Origin: Clostridiaceae bacterium
GTDB lineage: Bacteria; Bacillota; Clostridia; Oscillospirales; Acutalibacteraceae
Direction: 5' to 3'
Assembly: GCA_016292705.1 (NCBI GenBank)
Contig: JAEDHZ010000038.1
Location: 1-10,380 of the forward strand
Length of the DNA: 10,380 nucleotides
Each line of letters starts with the position of its first letter. Position 1 is the first letter of the stretch. Made by a program: the position numbers and the translations under genes. The notes below the pieces were generated by a model. That model was given only the letters and a program-made list of their open reading frames with translations. It was not told the DNA's origin and made no database searches. This document shows, piece by piece, positions 1 to 6,501 of the stretch.

Positions 1-724
1 AACAATCAGCAAGTTCATTTTTAAGAATAGGTGTGTCGGAAACAATATCCACCGAGGAAAAGCCGGCCGTATCAATTATCATGCCGCCGCAGACATGAAA
101 GATTTCTGCCTGACGGGTTGTGTGCCTTCCTCGGCCGAGCTTAACACTTATCTCACCCGTATCAAGCGAAAGAGACGGACAAAGCGCATTGATAAGCGTT
201 GATTTTCCTGCACCTGAATTGCCGGTGAAAGCAGTAAGATTTCCGGAAAGCTCAGTTTTGATTGCATCAAGCTGTGAAAAATCCTCCGGTGAAACGGCAT
301 AGACACTGTAGCCGGTTGTTTTATAAATCTTCTGCATACTTTCAGCAGAGGCGAGGTCAGTTTTTGAAAAAACAAGGATTGGTTCGATTTTATTCTTTTG
401 CGCAAGAGCTGTCAATTTGTCAATAACGAGTGTGTTCGGTTCAGGGTCACGCATTGAAACAACAATAAGAAGCTTGTCAATATTGGCAACCGGAGGCCGA
501 CGGAGACAATTCTTCCTTTCCGCAATGGAAGAAATTGTGTTTTCAGAGTTAGGATTGACTTCAATGACAACCTTATCGCCCGCCAGCGGAGTTTTCCTTT
601 CCTTGCGAAATTTTCCTTTGGCTTTGCATTCAAAAACGCCTTCGGCGGTTTCCACATAATAGAAACCGCCGATACCTTTAAGTATGATACCGCTGATTCT
701 TTTTGAATCTCCAATGCTGTTCAT
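1..724 (-). CDS. rsgA: Ribosome small-subunit-dependent GTPase RsgA (3' end missing at window edge)
   Basis: This is a circularly permuted GTPase that acts in late 30S subunit maturation in the cytoplasm. The first 241 residues are visible; family members are about 290-300 residues, so the C-terminal zinc-finger domain lies beyond the left edge. An N-terminal OB-fold spans about residues 1-75. The GTPase motifs follow in the permuted order expected of RsgA: G4 as SKTDL (120-124), P-loop GNSGAGKS (168-175), G2 around RHTT (200-203) and G3 DTAG (218-221). G4 has Ser in place of the textbook Asn; B. subtilis RsgA has Thr there, so this is tolerated in the family. The ATG at 724 lies one base after the kinase stop, and its GAGG ribosome binding site (731-734) lies inside the kinase's last codons, which suggests translational coupling. 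In B. subtilis the homologue (YloQ/CpgA) is phosphorylated by PrkC, which fits the neighbourhood. Confidence 0.96.
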   Translation of the reverse strand, partial: MNSIGDSKRISGIILKGIGGFYYVETAEGVFECKAKGKFRKERKTPLAGDKVVIEVNPNSENTISSIAERKNCLRRPPVANIDKLLIVVSMRDPEPNTLVIDKLTALAQKNKIEPILVFSKTDLASAESMQKIYKTTGYSVYAVSPEDFSQLDAIKTELSGNLTAFTGNSGAGKSTLINALCPSLSLDTGEISVKLGRGRHTTRQAEIFHVCGGMIIDTAGFSSVDIVSDTPILKNELADC

Positions 725-725
725 A

Positions 726-2636
726 TTATTCCTCAATCACAGGGTCACTGCTTTCCGGTTCAGAAGGAACTGTTGCCGGCTTTTCGGGTGCTTCTGAATG
801 TTCGGTTGTCGGAGTTGTTGTCATTTCCGTTTCCGGCGGAAGAGTTGTTGAACGCTTTGGTGCGCTTGTTGTGCTTTCGGTTGTTCGTTCGGCAGTGGTC
901 GTTTCTTTTGTTGTTGATTCGGTGGTTGACTCGGTTGTACTCTGAGTCGGGAGCTCGCCGGTGCTGACATATACAGCAATTGCCGTTCCGGGAGCCACCT
1001 GTTCACCGACATGCTCAAAACCGATAATTGTTCCCCTTTCAGCAGAGTTACTGCGATATTCTGTGCGCTCGCTGTCAAGTGTGAGACCGACTTTTTCAAG
1101 CTCGGTTTTTGCCTGTTCAACAGTAAGTCCGTTAAGGTTAGGCACATCAACAGGTTCGGCATCCTCAGCCGTTGCAACATAGATTTTTATAAGAGTACCT
1201 TCATCGACCTCGGTGTCACGGGCAGGAGATGTTCTGATAACTGTGCCTGCGTCCTTGACTGAGCTTTTTTCCTTGATAATCTTAGTATCAAAGTTCAATT
1301 CTTTCAGTCTTGACTGTGCACTACTGTATTCATAACCGTACACATCCGGAACAAACACTTTTTTTGTTGACTTGGCAATATAAAGAGTGATTTCGGCACC
1401 GAGACTTACTTTTTTGCCTTTTTTCGGCATCTGATCAAGTATAGTTCCGTTGGCCTTATCAATTGAAGATTGCTCAATGCAGTTGAAAACAAACTTTGAA
1501 GAATATTCCTCAGCGTTCATAACATCGCCGGTAAAGTTGAGACCGACAAAATCAGGGACACTGACCTTGTTCTTGTCGGGCATAATTATCATTAAAATGA
1601 TAGCCGCAAAAAGAACGAGAGTACCGAGCACACCGGTAAGAATACCTATGGTTTTCTTTTTGGATTTTCGTTCTGCTTCATCAAACTCTTCGTCAAAACC
1701 GTCATCGTCTGCCTCGGAAGTGCCATCGGCGGCATTCTCAATGCCGGTCACTGGAATGTACTTTGTAGGCTGTTTATCAACAAAATATGAATAGTCAAAC
1801 TTGACATTCGGGTTCTTTCTGAATTCGGCAATGTCCATGAGAACCTCTGAAGCCGACTGATAACGGTCGTTGGGGTTCTTTTGCATTGCCCGTATAATAA
1901 TCTGTTCAAGACCTATAGGTATCTCCGGATTAAGTTCACGAGGCTTTACCGGATCATTCTGAAGTTGCATCAACGCAACAGAAACGGCATTATCTGACTG
2001 GAAAGGCACTTTTCCGGTCAACATTTCATAAAGAACAACACCGATTGAATAAAGATCGGTTTTTGCATCGGTAACGCTGCCTTTTGCCTGTTCAGGACTG
2101 ATATAATGCACAGAACCGATTGCACCATCCGTCATTGTTCTTGTTTCGCTGCGACTGAATCGGGCAATTCCGAAGTCCGTAACCTTTATTGTTCCGTCTG
2201 AAAGAAGCATAATGTTTTGCGGCTTGATATCACGATGAACAATACCCTTGTCATGGGCATGCTGTAAGGCTCTGAGAATCTGGGTAATGAAATATATAGC
2301 CTCACGGATATCAAGCCTTCCCTGCTGTTCAATATACTCTTTGAGAGTAATGCCGTCAACATATTCCATGACGATGTATTGAATATTGTCACCGTAGCTG
2401 ACATCATATATTTTTACAATATTAGGATGTGAAAGAACAGCAATTGCCTTTGATTCATTCCTGAACCTGCGTCTGAATTCTTCGTTTTGCAAAAACTCAT
2501 CCTTCAGAACTTTTACAGCAACAATTCTGTTGTCAATATTATCAAACGCTTTATAAACAACAGCCATTCCGCCAACGCCGATTATCTCAATAATTTCATA
2601 CCGACCGTCAAGCCTTTTTCCAACATAGTTTTCCAT
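726..2636 (-). CDS. prkC: Membrane Ser/Thr protein kinase with three PASTA domains (PrkC/PknB/Stk1 family)
   Basis: Eukaryotic-type kinase that senses peptidoglycan/lipid II outside the cell and phosphorylates cytoplasmic proteins. Numbered from the preferred Met (636 residues): the kinase domain is about 13-270, with glycine loop GVGGMA (20-25), catalytic Lys in VAVK (42), HRD Asp 136, DFG Asp 154 and an activation loop rich in Ser/Thr before GSVHYISPEQ. An acidic then Lys-rich juxtamembrane stretch (about 305-328) leads to one membrane helix (about 330-352). Three PASTA repeats follow (about 357-421, 426-490, 495-559), then a Thr/Ser/Glu/Pro-rich tail (about 564-636). An in-frame ATG at 2657 would add seven residues and overlap the phosphatase gene by seven bases, but it has no ribosome binding site. 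The ATG at 2636 has AGGGAG nine bases upstream and gives the usual family N-terminus ending in KRLDGRYEI. It forms a pair with the phosphatase just upstream. It could equally be labelled pknB or stk1. Confidence 0.97.
   Translation of the reverse strand: MENYVGKRLDGRYEIIEIIGVGGMAVVYKAFDNIDNRIVAVKVLKDEFLQNEEFRRRFRNESKAIAVLSHPNIVKIYDVSYGDNIQYIVMEYVDGITLKEYIEQQGRLDIREAIYFITQILRALQHAHDKGIVHRDIKPQNIMLLSDGTIKVTDFGIARFSRSETRTMTDGAIGSVHYISPEQAKGSVTDAKTDLYSIGVVLYEMLTGKVPFQSDNAVSVALMQLQNDPVKPRELNPEIPIGLEQIIIRAMQKNPNDRYQSASEVLMDIAEFRKNPNVKFDYSYFVDKQPTKYIPVTGIENAADGTSEADDDGFDEEFDEAERKSKKKTIGILTGVLGTLVLFAAIILMIIMPDKNKVSVPDFVGLNFTGDVMNAEEYSSKFVFNCIEQSSIDKANGTILDQMPKKGKKVSLGAEITLYIAKSTKKVFVPDVYGYEYSSAQSRLKELNFDTKIIKEKSSVKDAGTVIRTSPARDTEVDEGTLIKIYVATAEDAEPVDVPNLNGLTVEQAKTELEKVGLTLDSERTEYRSNSAERGTIIGFEHVGEQVAPGTAIAVYVSTGELPTQSTTESTTESTTKETTTAERTTESTTSAPKRSTTLPPETEMTTTPTTEHSEAPEKPATVPSEPESSDPVIEE
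804..947 (-). repeat. Low-complexity Thr-rich coding repeat in the kinase tail
   Basis: The coding strand here encodes residues about 564-611 of the kinase (numbered from Met at 2636), a stretch dominated by Thr with Ser, Glu and Pro. The first part (about 864-938) has an imperfect 12-base period encoding TTES units, decaying into TTxx variants. It lies after the last PASTA repeat and is predicted to be extracellular. Codons vary between units (ACA, ACC, ACG, ACT), so it is a degenerate rather than recently duplicated repeat. Confidence 0.8.
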
Positions 2637-2645
2637 AATCTTCCA

Positions 2646-2651
2646 CTCCCT
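2646..2651 (-). promoter_or_regulatory. Ribosome binding site that decides the kinase start
   Basis: The coding strand reads AGGGAG here, beginning with the final A of the phosphatase stop codon and lying nine bases before the ATG at 2636. The alternative ATG at 2657 has only GTTGCTGTCAA before it, with no purine-rich site. This favours the 2636 start. Confidence 0.75.
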
Positions 2652-3379
2652 CAGCATTTGACAGCAACAACGGTAATGTTGTCGCGGCCGCCGTTTTCAT
2701 TCGCTGCGGCAATAAGTTCGTCGCAAAAAACATCAAATTCACTACTGTTATATATTTCAAGAATCTGCTCCGGTCTGACAAATCCGCTGAGACCGTCCGA
2801 GCAGAGAAGAATGACATCATTTTCAGAAACATCAATATAATCAAAATCAATTTCAATTTCTTCATCAACGCCGAGTGCTCTTGTAATTATATTCTTAATC
2901 GGGTGGTTATCGAACTGTTCTTTTGTGATCTGTCCCTTGTCAAGCATCTCCTGAACAAGGGAGTGATCCTTTGTGAGCTGGCGTATTGAGTTTTCGGATA
3001 TTATGTATGCCCGACTGTCTCCGACATGAGCAATACAAGCAGTTGACCCTTTGACAACGCAGGCAACAATTGTTGTTCCCATACCTTTCAGGCTGCCGTC
3101 AACGAGGCTTCGGTCAAAAACTGTAACATTTGCAGTTGTAATCGCCGACAAAAGCATATTTTCAACCGATACTCCGGACATTGACCTGTTATAGCTCTTT
3201 TCAATTTTTCTGCTGACCATATCAGCGGCAATGGAGCTTGCAAGTCTTCCACCGGAGGCTCCGCCCATTCCGTCACAAACAATTGCCCAGACCGAACCGT
3301 CGTCATATTTACCGAAGCAAAACGCATCTTCGTTTGCTTCTCTGACTTTTCCTATATCGGAATTACCAACGACTATCAT
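2651..3379 (-). CDS. prpC: PP2C-family (PPM) Ser/Thr protein phosphatase, Stp1/PrpC type
   Basis: Metal-dependent (Mn/Mg) phosphatase, cytoplasmic, expected to reverse phosphorylation by the PASTA kinase encoded next. The 242 residues match the single-domain bacterial PrpC/Stp1 size (about 240-255) with no extra domain. The PPM motifs are all present in order: REANEDAF (13-20), the metal-binding DGMGG (36-40), GMGTT (99-103), HVGDSRAY (118-125), CSDGL (193-197, Asp 194 a metal ligand) and GGRDNIT (230-236, Asp 233 a metal ligand). The start at 3379 is secure because an eight-base GGAGGTGA ribosome binding site (3384-3391) lies four bases upstream. The gene follows rlmN after 57 bases, the widest gap in the window, and is followed 14 bases later by the kinase start. 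The phosphatase-then-kinase order is the usual Firmicutes arrangement. Confidence 0.97.
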   Translation of the reverse strand: MIVVGNSDIGKVREANEDAFCFGKYDDGSVWAIVCDGMGGASGGRLASSIAADMVSRKIEKSYNRSMSGVSVENMLLSAITTANVTVFDRSLVDGSLKGMGTTIVACVVKGSTACIAHVGDSRAYIISENSIRQLTKDHSLVQEMLDKGQITKEQFDNHPIKNIITRALGVDEEIEIDFDYIDVSENDVILLCSDGLSGFVRPEQILEIYNSSEFDVFCDELIAAANENGGRDNITVVAVKC

Positions 3380-3383
3380 ACTC

Positions 3384-3391
3384 TCACCTCC
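3384..3391 (-). promoter_or_regulatory. Strong ribosome binding site of the phosphatase gene
   Basis: GGAGGTGA on the coding strand, fully complementary to the 3' end of 16S rRNA over eight bases, four bases before the ATG at 3379. It is the best such match in the window and follows the largest intergenic gap, so this gene probably starts translation independently rather than by coupling to rlmN. Confidence 0.85.
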
Positions 3392-3436
3392 GAAAACTTT
3401 ATCAATTCTTCTAACGGCTTAAAAGTCCGTTTGTTT

Positions 3437-4462
3437 TTACTGTTCTCCCCTGCGCAACTGACCGCATGATGCGTTGATATCGCTGCCGAGAGTTCTTCGC
3501 ACCGTGACATTTATACCGTTGTTTTCAAGTATTCTTATAAATTCGGCAATCCGCCCATTGCTGCTTTTTATATAATCCCTTTCCTTGACAGAATTCACCG
3601 GAATGAGATTCACATGGCACAACATACCTTTGAGTCTTTTTGAAAGCAGCCTTGCACAATCATCACTGTCATTAACACCGCTTATCATGGCATACTCAAA
3701 AGATATCCGCCTGTTCGTCGCGGCGGTATAATCACGGCAAGCCTTGAGAAGCGTGTCAATATTCCAACGGCTGTTTACAGGCATTGTTTTGTTTCGTATT
3801 TCATCGCTCGGTGCGTGCAGTGAAATTGAAAGGGTAAGCTGAAGCTTTCTTTCCATAAGCTTGTAGATTCCGCTGACAACTCCACAGGTTGAAAGCGAGA
3901 TGTTTCTCATTCCGATATTCTGACCGTTTTCATCAGAAATAAGTTCAAGAAATCGCATCACATTATCAAAGTTGTCAAGTGGTTCTCCAACGCCCATCAT
4001 AACAATATGAGAAATTCTGACGCCGAGATCCTTTTGAGCAGTATAAATCTGCGAGAGAATCTCACCCGGAAGCAGATTCCGGACAAAACCGGCGATTCCG
4101 GATGCACAAAAGGAACAGCCCATTTTGCAGCCAACCTGACTGGAAACACAGATTGTTCTGCCGTATTTATACTTCATGACAACGGATTCAATAAGCTCGC
4201 CGTCATTAAGTCTGAAAAGATACTTAACTGTTTCATCATACACTGAAACTAACTTTTTTTCAATAGTACAATCAGAAATGTAATATAATTTTTTTAGTCT
4301 CTCCCTGAGTTCCTTTTTTATATTTGTCATCTCATCAAAAGAGGAAACCTGGTGCTTATGTAGCCATGAATACACCTGAGATGCAGTATATGCTTTTTCA
4401 CCCGATTCAGCAAACTCTTTTTTTATTTCCGAAAGGTTCAAAGAGCGTATATCCGTCATCAT
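3437..4462 (-). CDS. rlmN: Dual-specificity RNA (adenine-C2) methyltransferase RlmN, radical SAM
   Basis: Makes 2-methyladenosine in 23S rRNA (A2503, E. coli numbering) and in a set of tRNAs at A37, using two SAM molecules. The 341-residue length is normal. A small N-terminal helical domain (about 1-90) precedes the radical-SAM barrel. The 4Fe-4S cluster cysteines are C112, C116 and C119 in the CxxxCxxC motif. SAM-binding GVGEPLDNF is at 157-165. The C-terminal DINASCGQLRR (328-338) carries C333, equivalent to the methyl-carrying cysteine of E. coli RlmN. DINASCGQLR marks RlmN rather than Cfr. The first ATG (4462) overlaps the rsmB stop as ATGA. A second in-frame ATG (4459) is equally plausible, because the purine-rich site at 4467-4473 is spaced four bases from the first and seven from the second. 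Overlap with rsmB suggests translational coupling of the two RNA methyltransferases. Confidence 0.97.
   Translation of the reverse strand: MMTDIRSLNLSEIKKEFAESGEKAYTASQVYSWLHKHQVSSFDEMTNIKKELRERLKKLYYISDCTIEKKLVSVYDETVKYLFRLNDGELIESVVMKYKYGRTICVSSQVGCKMGCSFCASGIAGFVRNLLPGEILSQIYTAQKDLGVRISHIVMMGVGEPLDNFDNVMRFLELISDENGQNIGMRNISLSTCGVVSGIYKLMERKLQLTLSISLHAPSDEIRNKTMPVNSRWNIDTLLKACRDYTAATNRRISFEYAMISGVNDSDDCARLLSKRLKGMLCHVNLIPVNSVKERDYIKSSNGRIAEFIRILENNGINVTVRRTLGSDINASCGQLRRGEQ
4459..4462 (-). promoter_or_regulatory. ATGA stop/start overlap joining rsmB and rlmN
   Basis: The rsmB stop TGA (4461-4459) and the first rlmN ATG (4462-4460) share bases as ATGA, and a second ATG follows at once (4459-4457). 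A GAGGGGGAG purine tract (4465-4473) in the last rsmB codons serves as the ribosome binding site. This layout is typical of termination-reinitiation coupling. Coupling itself is inferred. Confidence 0.7.
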
Positions 4463-5778
4463 TTCTCCCCCTCATTGATAAAAAGTGCAACAAAAAAACC
4501 GTCACTGTTGTTTTCGTCCGGAAAAACAGTTGCAAAAAAACTATCGCTAAGTTTTGGAAATGGTTTTTCCGGTCTGAAACCGGGATTTTCCTCAACAAAT
4601 TGCCGACATACTTCTTCGTTTTCAGCCTTATTCAATGTGCAGGTTGAATACACAAGCCTTCCGCCTTTTTTAACATAGCGAGAACCGTTTTTCAAAATCT
4701 TGTGCTGTATTTCAGGCAGCGACGAAAAATCTTCCGGATTTTTGAACTTTATCTCCGGTTTTTTTGAAATTATACCGAGACCGGAGCAAGGAACATCGCA
4801 GAGAACGCAATCTGCAAACCCTTCCAAAGAAGCGTTGAAAACACATGCGTCACCGACAGAAGCACTGACGATATCAATTCCGAGCCTTTGTGCACCATTT
4901 TTTATCAGAGAAACACGTTTTTCGTAAAGATCAAATGATAAAATCCTTCCCGAATTGTTCATGGTTTGTGCAACCGTGAATGTTTTTCCGCCCGGGGCGG
5001 CACAAAGGTCAATTACGGTACCCCCTTCTTTTGCACCGAGCGCTTCAGCACAAAGCTGTGAGGGAATGCCCTGAACATGAAAAAGACCTTCATGAAATTC
5101 TTCAAGTGTTTCAAGAGATTCAGAAATCGACCCCAACACAAGGGAGTCCTTAACGAAACCTCGCTCACATTCAATCCCTTTTGAAGCAAAACGGCGTTGA
5201 AGCAAATCGGTCGAAATTCTTGGTGTATTGACACGGATGGTCAGCTTGTCCGGCTCTATCGAATGTGATAGTATCCTTTCAGTTACATCTTCTCCATATT
5301 CAGAAATCCACTTTTCAACAAGCCACGGCGGACAAGAATACTTTATGCTGAAATAATTCAGAGTATCCGTTTTGTCCGGTAAAACAAGTCCGTTTCTGTC
5401 AACACTGCGCAAAACGGCATTGACAAGTCCCGAGGCATAAGAACAGCCGTTTTGCTTTGCAAGCTTAACGCTTTCGTTTACAGCCGCCGATGAGGGCACA
5501 GAATTCATAAAGAGAAGTTGAAATGTACCCAGACGAAGAACGGTCAAAACGGGTAATTTCAGCTTTTTAACAGGTTTTGAAAGCTGAGCGGAAATGGCAT
5601 AATCAAGAGTAACAAGCCGCTCGCAAACACCGTAAACCAATGCGGAAGCAAAAGCTCTGTCACGGTTGTCAAGCTCAGAACCTTTAAGCGCTGAATCAAG
5701 GGCAAGGTTTGAATATGCACCGTCTTTGAAAATTTTGAGCAGTACACTGTATGCAGTCTGTCTTGCGGTTTGTTTCAT
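4459..5778 (-). CDS. rsmB: 16S rRNA (cytosine-967-C5)-methyltransferase RsmB
   Basis: SAM-dependent m5C methyltransferase acting on 16S rRNA C967 (E. coli numbering) during small-subunit assembly. At 439 residues it has the normal RsmB length. A NusB-like RNA-binding domain (about 1-130) contains the typical ARQTAYSVL and SAAVNESVKLAK segments. A linker and the Rossmann methyltransferase domain follow (about 160-439). SAM motif I is DLCAAPGGKT (257-266). Motif IV DVPCSGLG (328-335) contains C331, and motif VI YSTCTL (377-382) contains C380; RsmB-type enzymes use this two-cysteine arrangement, with the motif VI cysteine attacking the base. The protein ends with DGFFVALF (426-433), a standard RsmB ending. 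The start at 5778 gives the expected N-terminus, but its ribosome binding site is poor: the nearest AAAGGA sits 14 bases upstream, inside the end of the preceding gene. It lies 10 bases after the metallopeptidase gene and overlaps rlmN by four bases. Confidence 0.97.
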   Translation of the reverse strand: MKQTARQTAYSVLLKIFKDGAYSNLALDSALKGSELDNRDRAFASALVYGVCERLVTLDYAISAQLSKPVKKLKLPVLTVLRLGTFQLLFMNSVPSSAAVNESVKLAKQNGCSYASGLVNAVLRSVDRNGLVLPDKTDTLNYFSIKYSCPPWLVEKWISEYGEDVTERILSHSIEPDKLTIRVNTPRISTDLLQRRFASKGIECERGFVKDSLVLGSISESLETLEEFHEGLFHVQGIPSQLCAEALGAKEGGTVIDLCAAPGGKTFTVAQTMNNSGRILSFDLYEKRVSLIKNGAQRLGIDIVSASVGDACVFNASLEGFADCVLCDVPCSGLGIISKKPEIKFKNPEDFSSLPEIQHKILKNGSRYVKKGGRLVYSTCTLNKAENEEVCRQFVEENPGFRPEKPFPKLSDSFFATVFPDENNSDGFFVALFINEGEK

Positions 5779-5788
5779 TTTTCTTAGT

Positions 5789-6472
5789 TCAATCCTTTGA
5801 GTTGAATCTTAAAATCAGCCTGATAAGCGACATTATTGAAACAAGGAGTGAAGCAACATATGTCATTGCAGCTGCAGTCAGAACTTTTTTTGCTCCATGT
5901 TGTTCGTCATGAGACAACATTCCCGTTTCATCAATAACTTGCATTGCCCTTGCGCTTGCATTAAACTCAATCGGCAAGGTGACAAGCTGAAAAACAACAA
6001 CGGCGGCAAAAAGAATAATGCCAATCTTTGTGAGAATTCCGAATCCAACAACATAGCCCAAAACGGCAAGTAAAACTCCGGCAGATGAGCCAATGTTTGC
6101 AACAGGAAGAATTGCGTTGCGAATCTTAATCGGAGCATAATTCTGAGCGTGCTGTGCAGCATGTCCGGCTTCATGGCAGGCTATTCCTACGGAAGCTATT
6201 GAATTGCCCGAAAATACCTTTGAGGAAAGGCGAATTACATTGTCCCTCGGGTCATAATGATCTGTGAGATTTCCTGCGACCGGATCAATGCGCACATTTG
6301 TTATGCCGTAATAAGCAAGCACTCTTGCCGCTGCAGCAGCACCGGTAAGCCCGGAATGGTTCTGAACACGGGACATGGATCTATAGGTACTTTTTACCGA
6401 TGCCTGTGCAATCAGAGAAAGGATAATTGCAGGAACAACAAGAACAAAATAATAATAGTCATACCAAATCAT
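5789..6472 (-). CDS. yugP: YugP-family membrane zinc metallopeptidase
   Basis: Predicted integral-membrane zinc protease of the YugP family (Pfam Zn_peptidase_2). Its substrate is unknown. It has 227 residues, close to the family's usual 220-235. An N-terminal membrane helix is at about 6-24. A soluble segment follows with the family-typical TGAAAAARVL (43-52) and a DHYDPRDNVIRLS stretch (71-83). The zinc site HEAGH (100-104) is preceded by SVGIAC. Further hydrophobic helices lie at about 122-142, 147-166 and 198-222. The two His of HEAGH should bind zinc, and E101 should be the general base; E169 in the PIEFNAS segment is a candidate third ligand (inference from its position after the helices). 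The start is supported by AAAGGAG (6480-6486) seven bases upstream. It sits 29 bases after fmt and 10 before rsmB, a slot where B. subtilis has no gene, so it is an insertion relative to that order. Confidence 0.93.
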   Translation of the reverse strand: MIWYDYYYFVLVVPAIILSLIAQASVKSTYRSMSRVQNHSGLTGAAAAARVLAYYGITNVRIDPVAGNLTDHYDPRDNVIRLSSKVFSGNSIASVGIACHEAGHAAQHAQNYAPIKIRNAILPVANIGSSAGVLLAVLGYVVGFGILTKIGIILFAAVVVFQLVTLPIEFNASARAMQVIDETGMLSHDEQHGAKKVLTAAAMTYVASLLVSIMSLIRLILRFNSKD

Positions 6473-6501
6473 AACAGGGCTCCTTTAATGAGAAAGTGTG
6501 A

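Noticed and set aside
412..714. 100-codon minus-strand open frame within rsgA
   Set aside because: It is a shifted frame of rsgA. The rsgA frame from 724 carries all GTPase motifs and stays open to the window edge.
821..1180. 119-codon minus-strand open frame inside the kinase gene
   Set aside because: It overlaps the PASTA/Thr-rich coding region in another frame; low-complexity DNA there removes stop codons by chance. The kinase frame is continuous and has clear domains.
3414..3431. Possible terminator hairpin (AACGG/CCGTT) between rlmN and the phosphatase gene
   Set aside because: The stem is only five base pairs with a nine-base loop, and no U-tract follows on the transcribed strand. Too weak to call a terminator.
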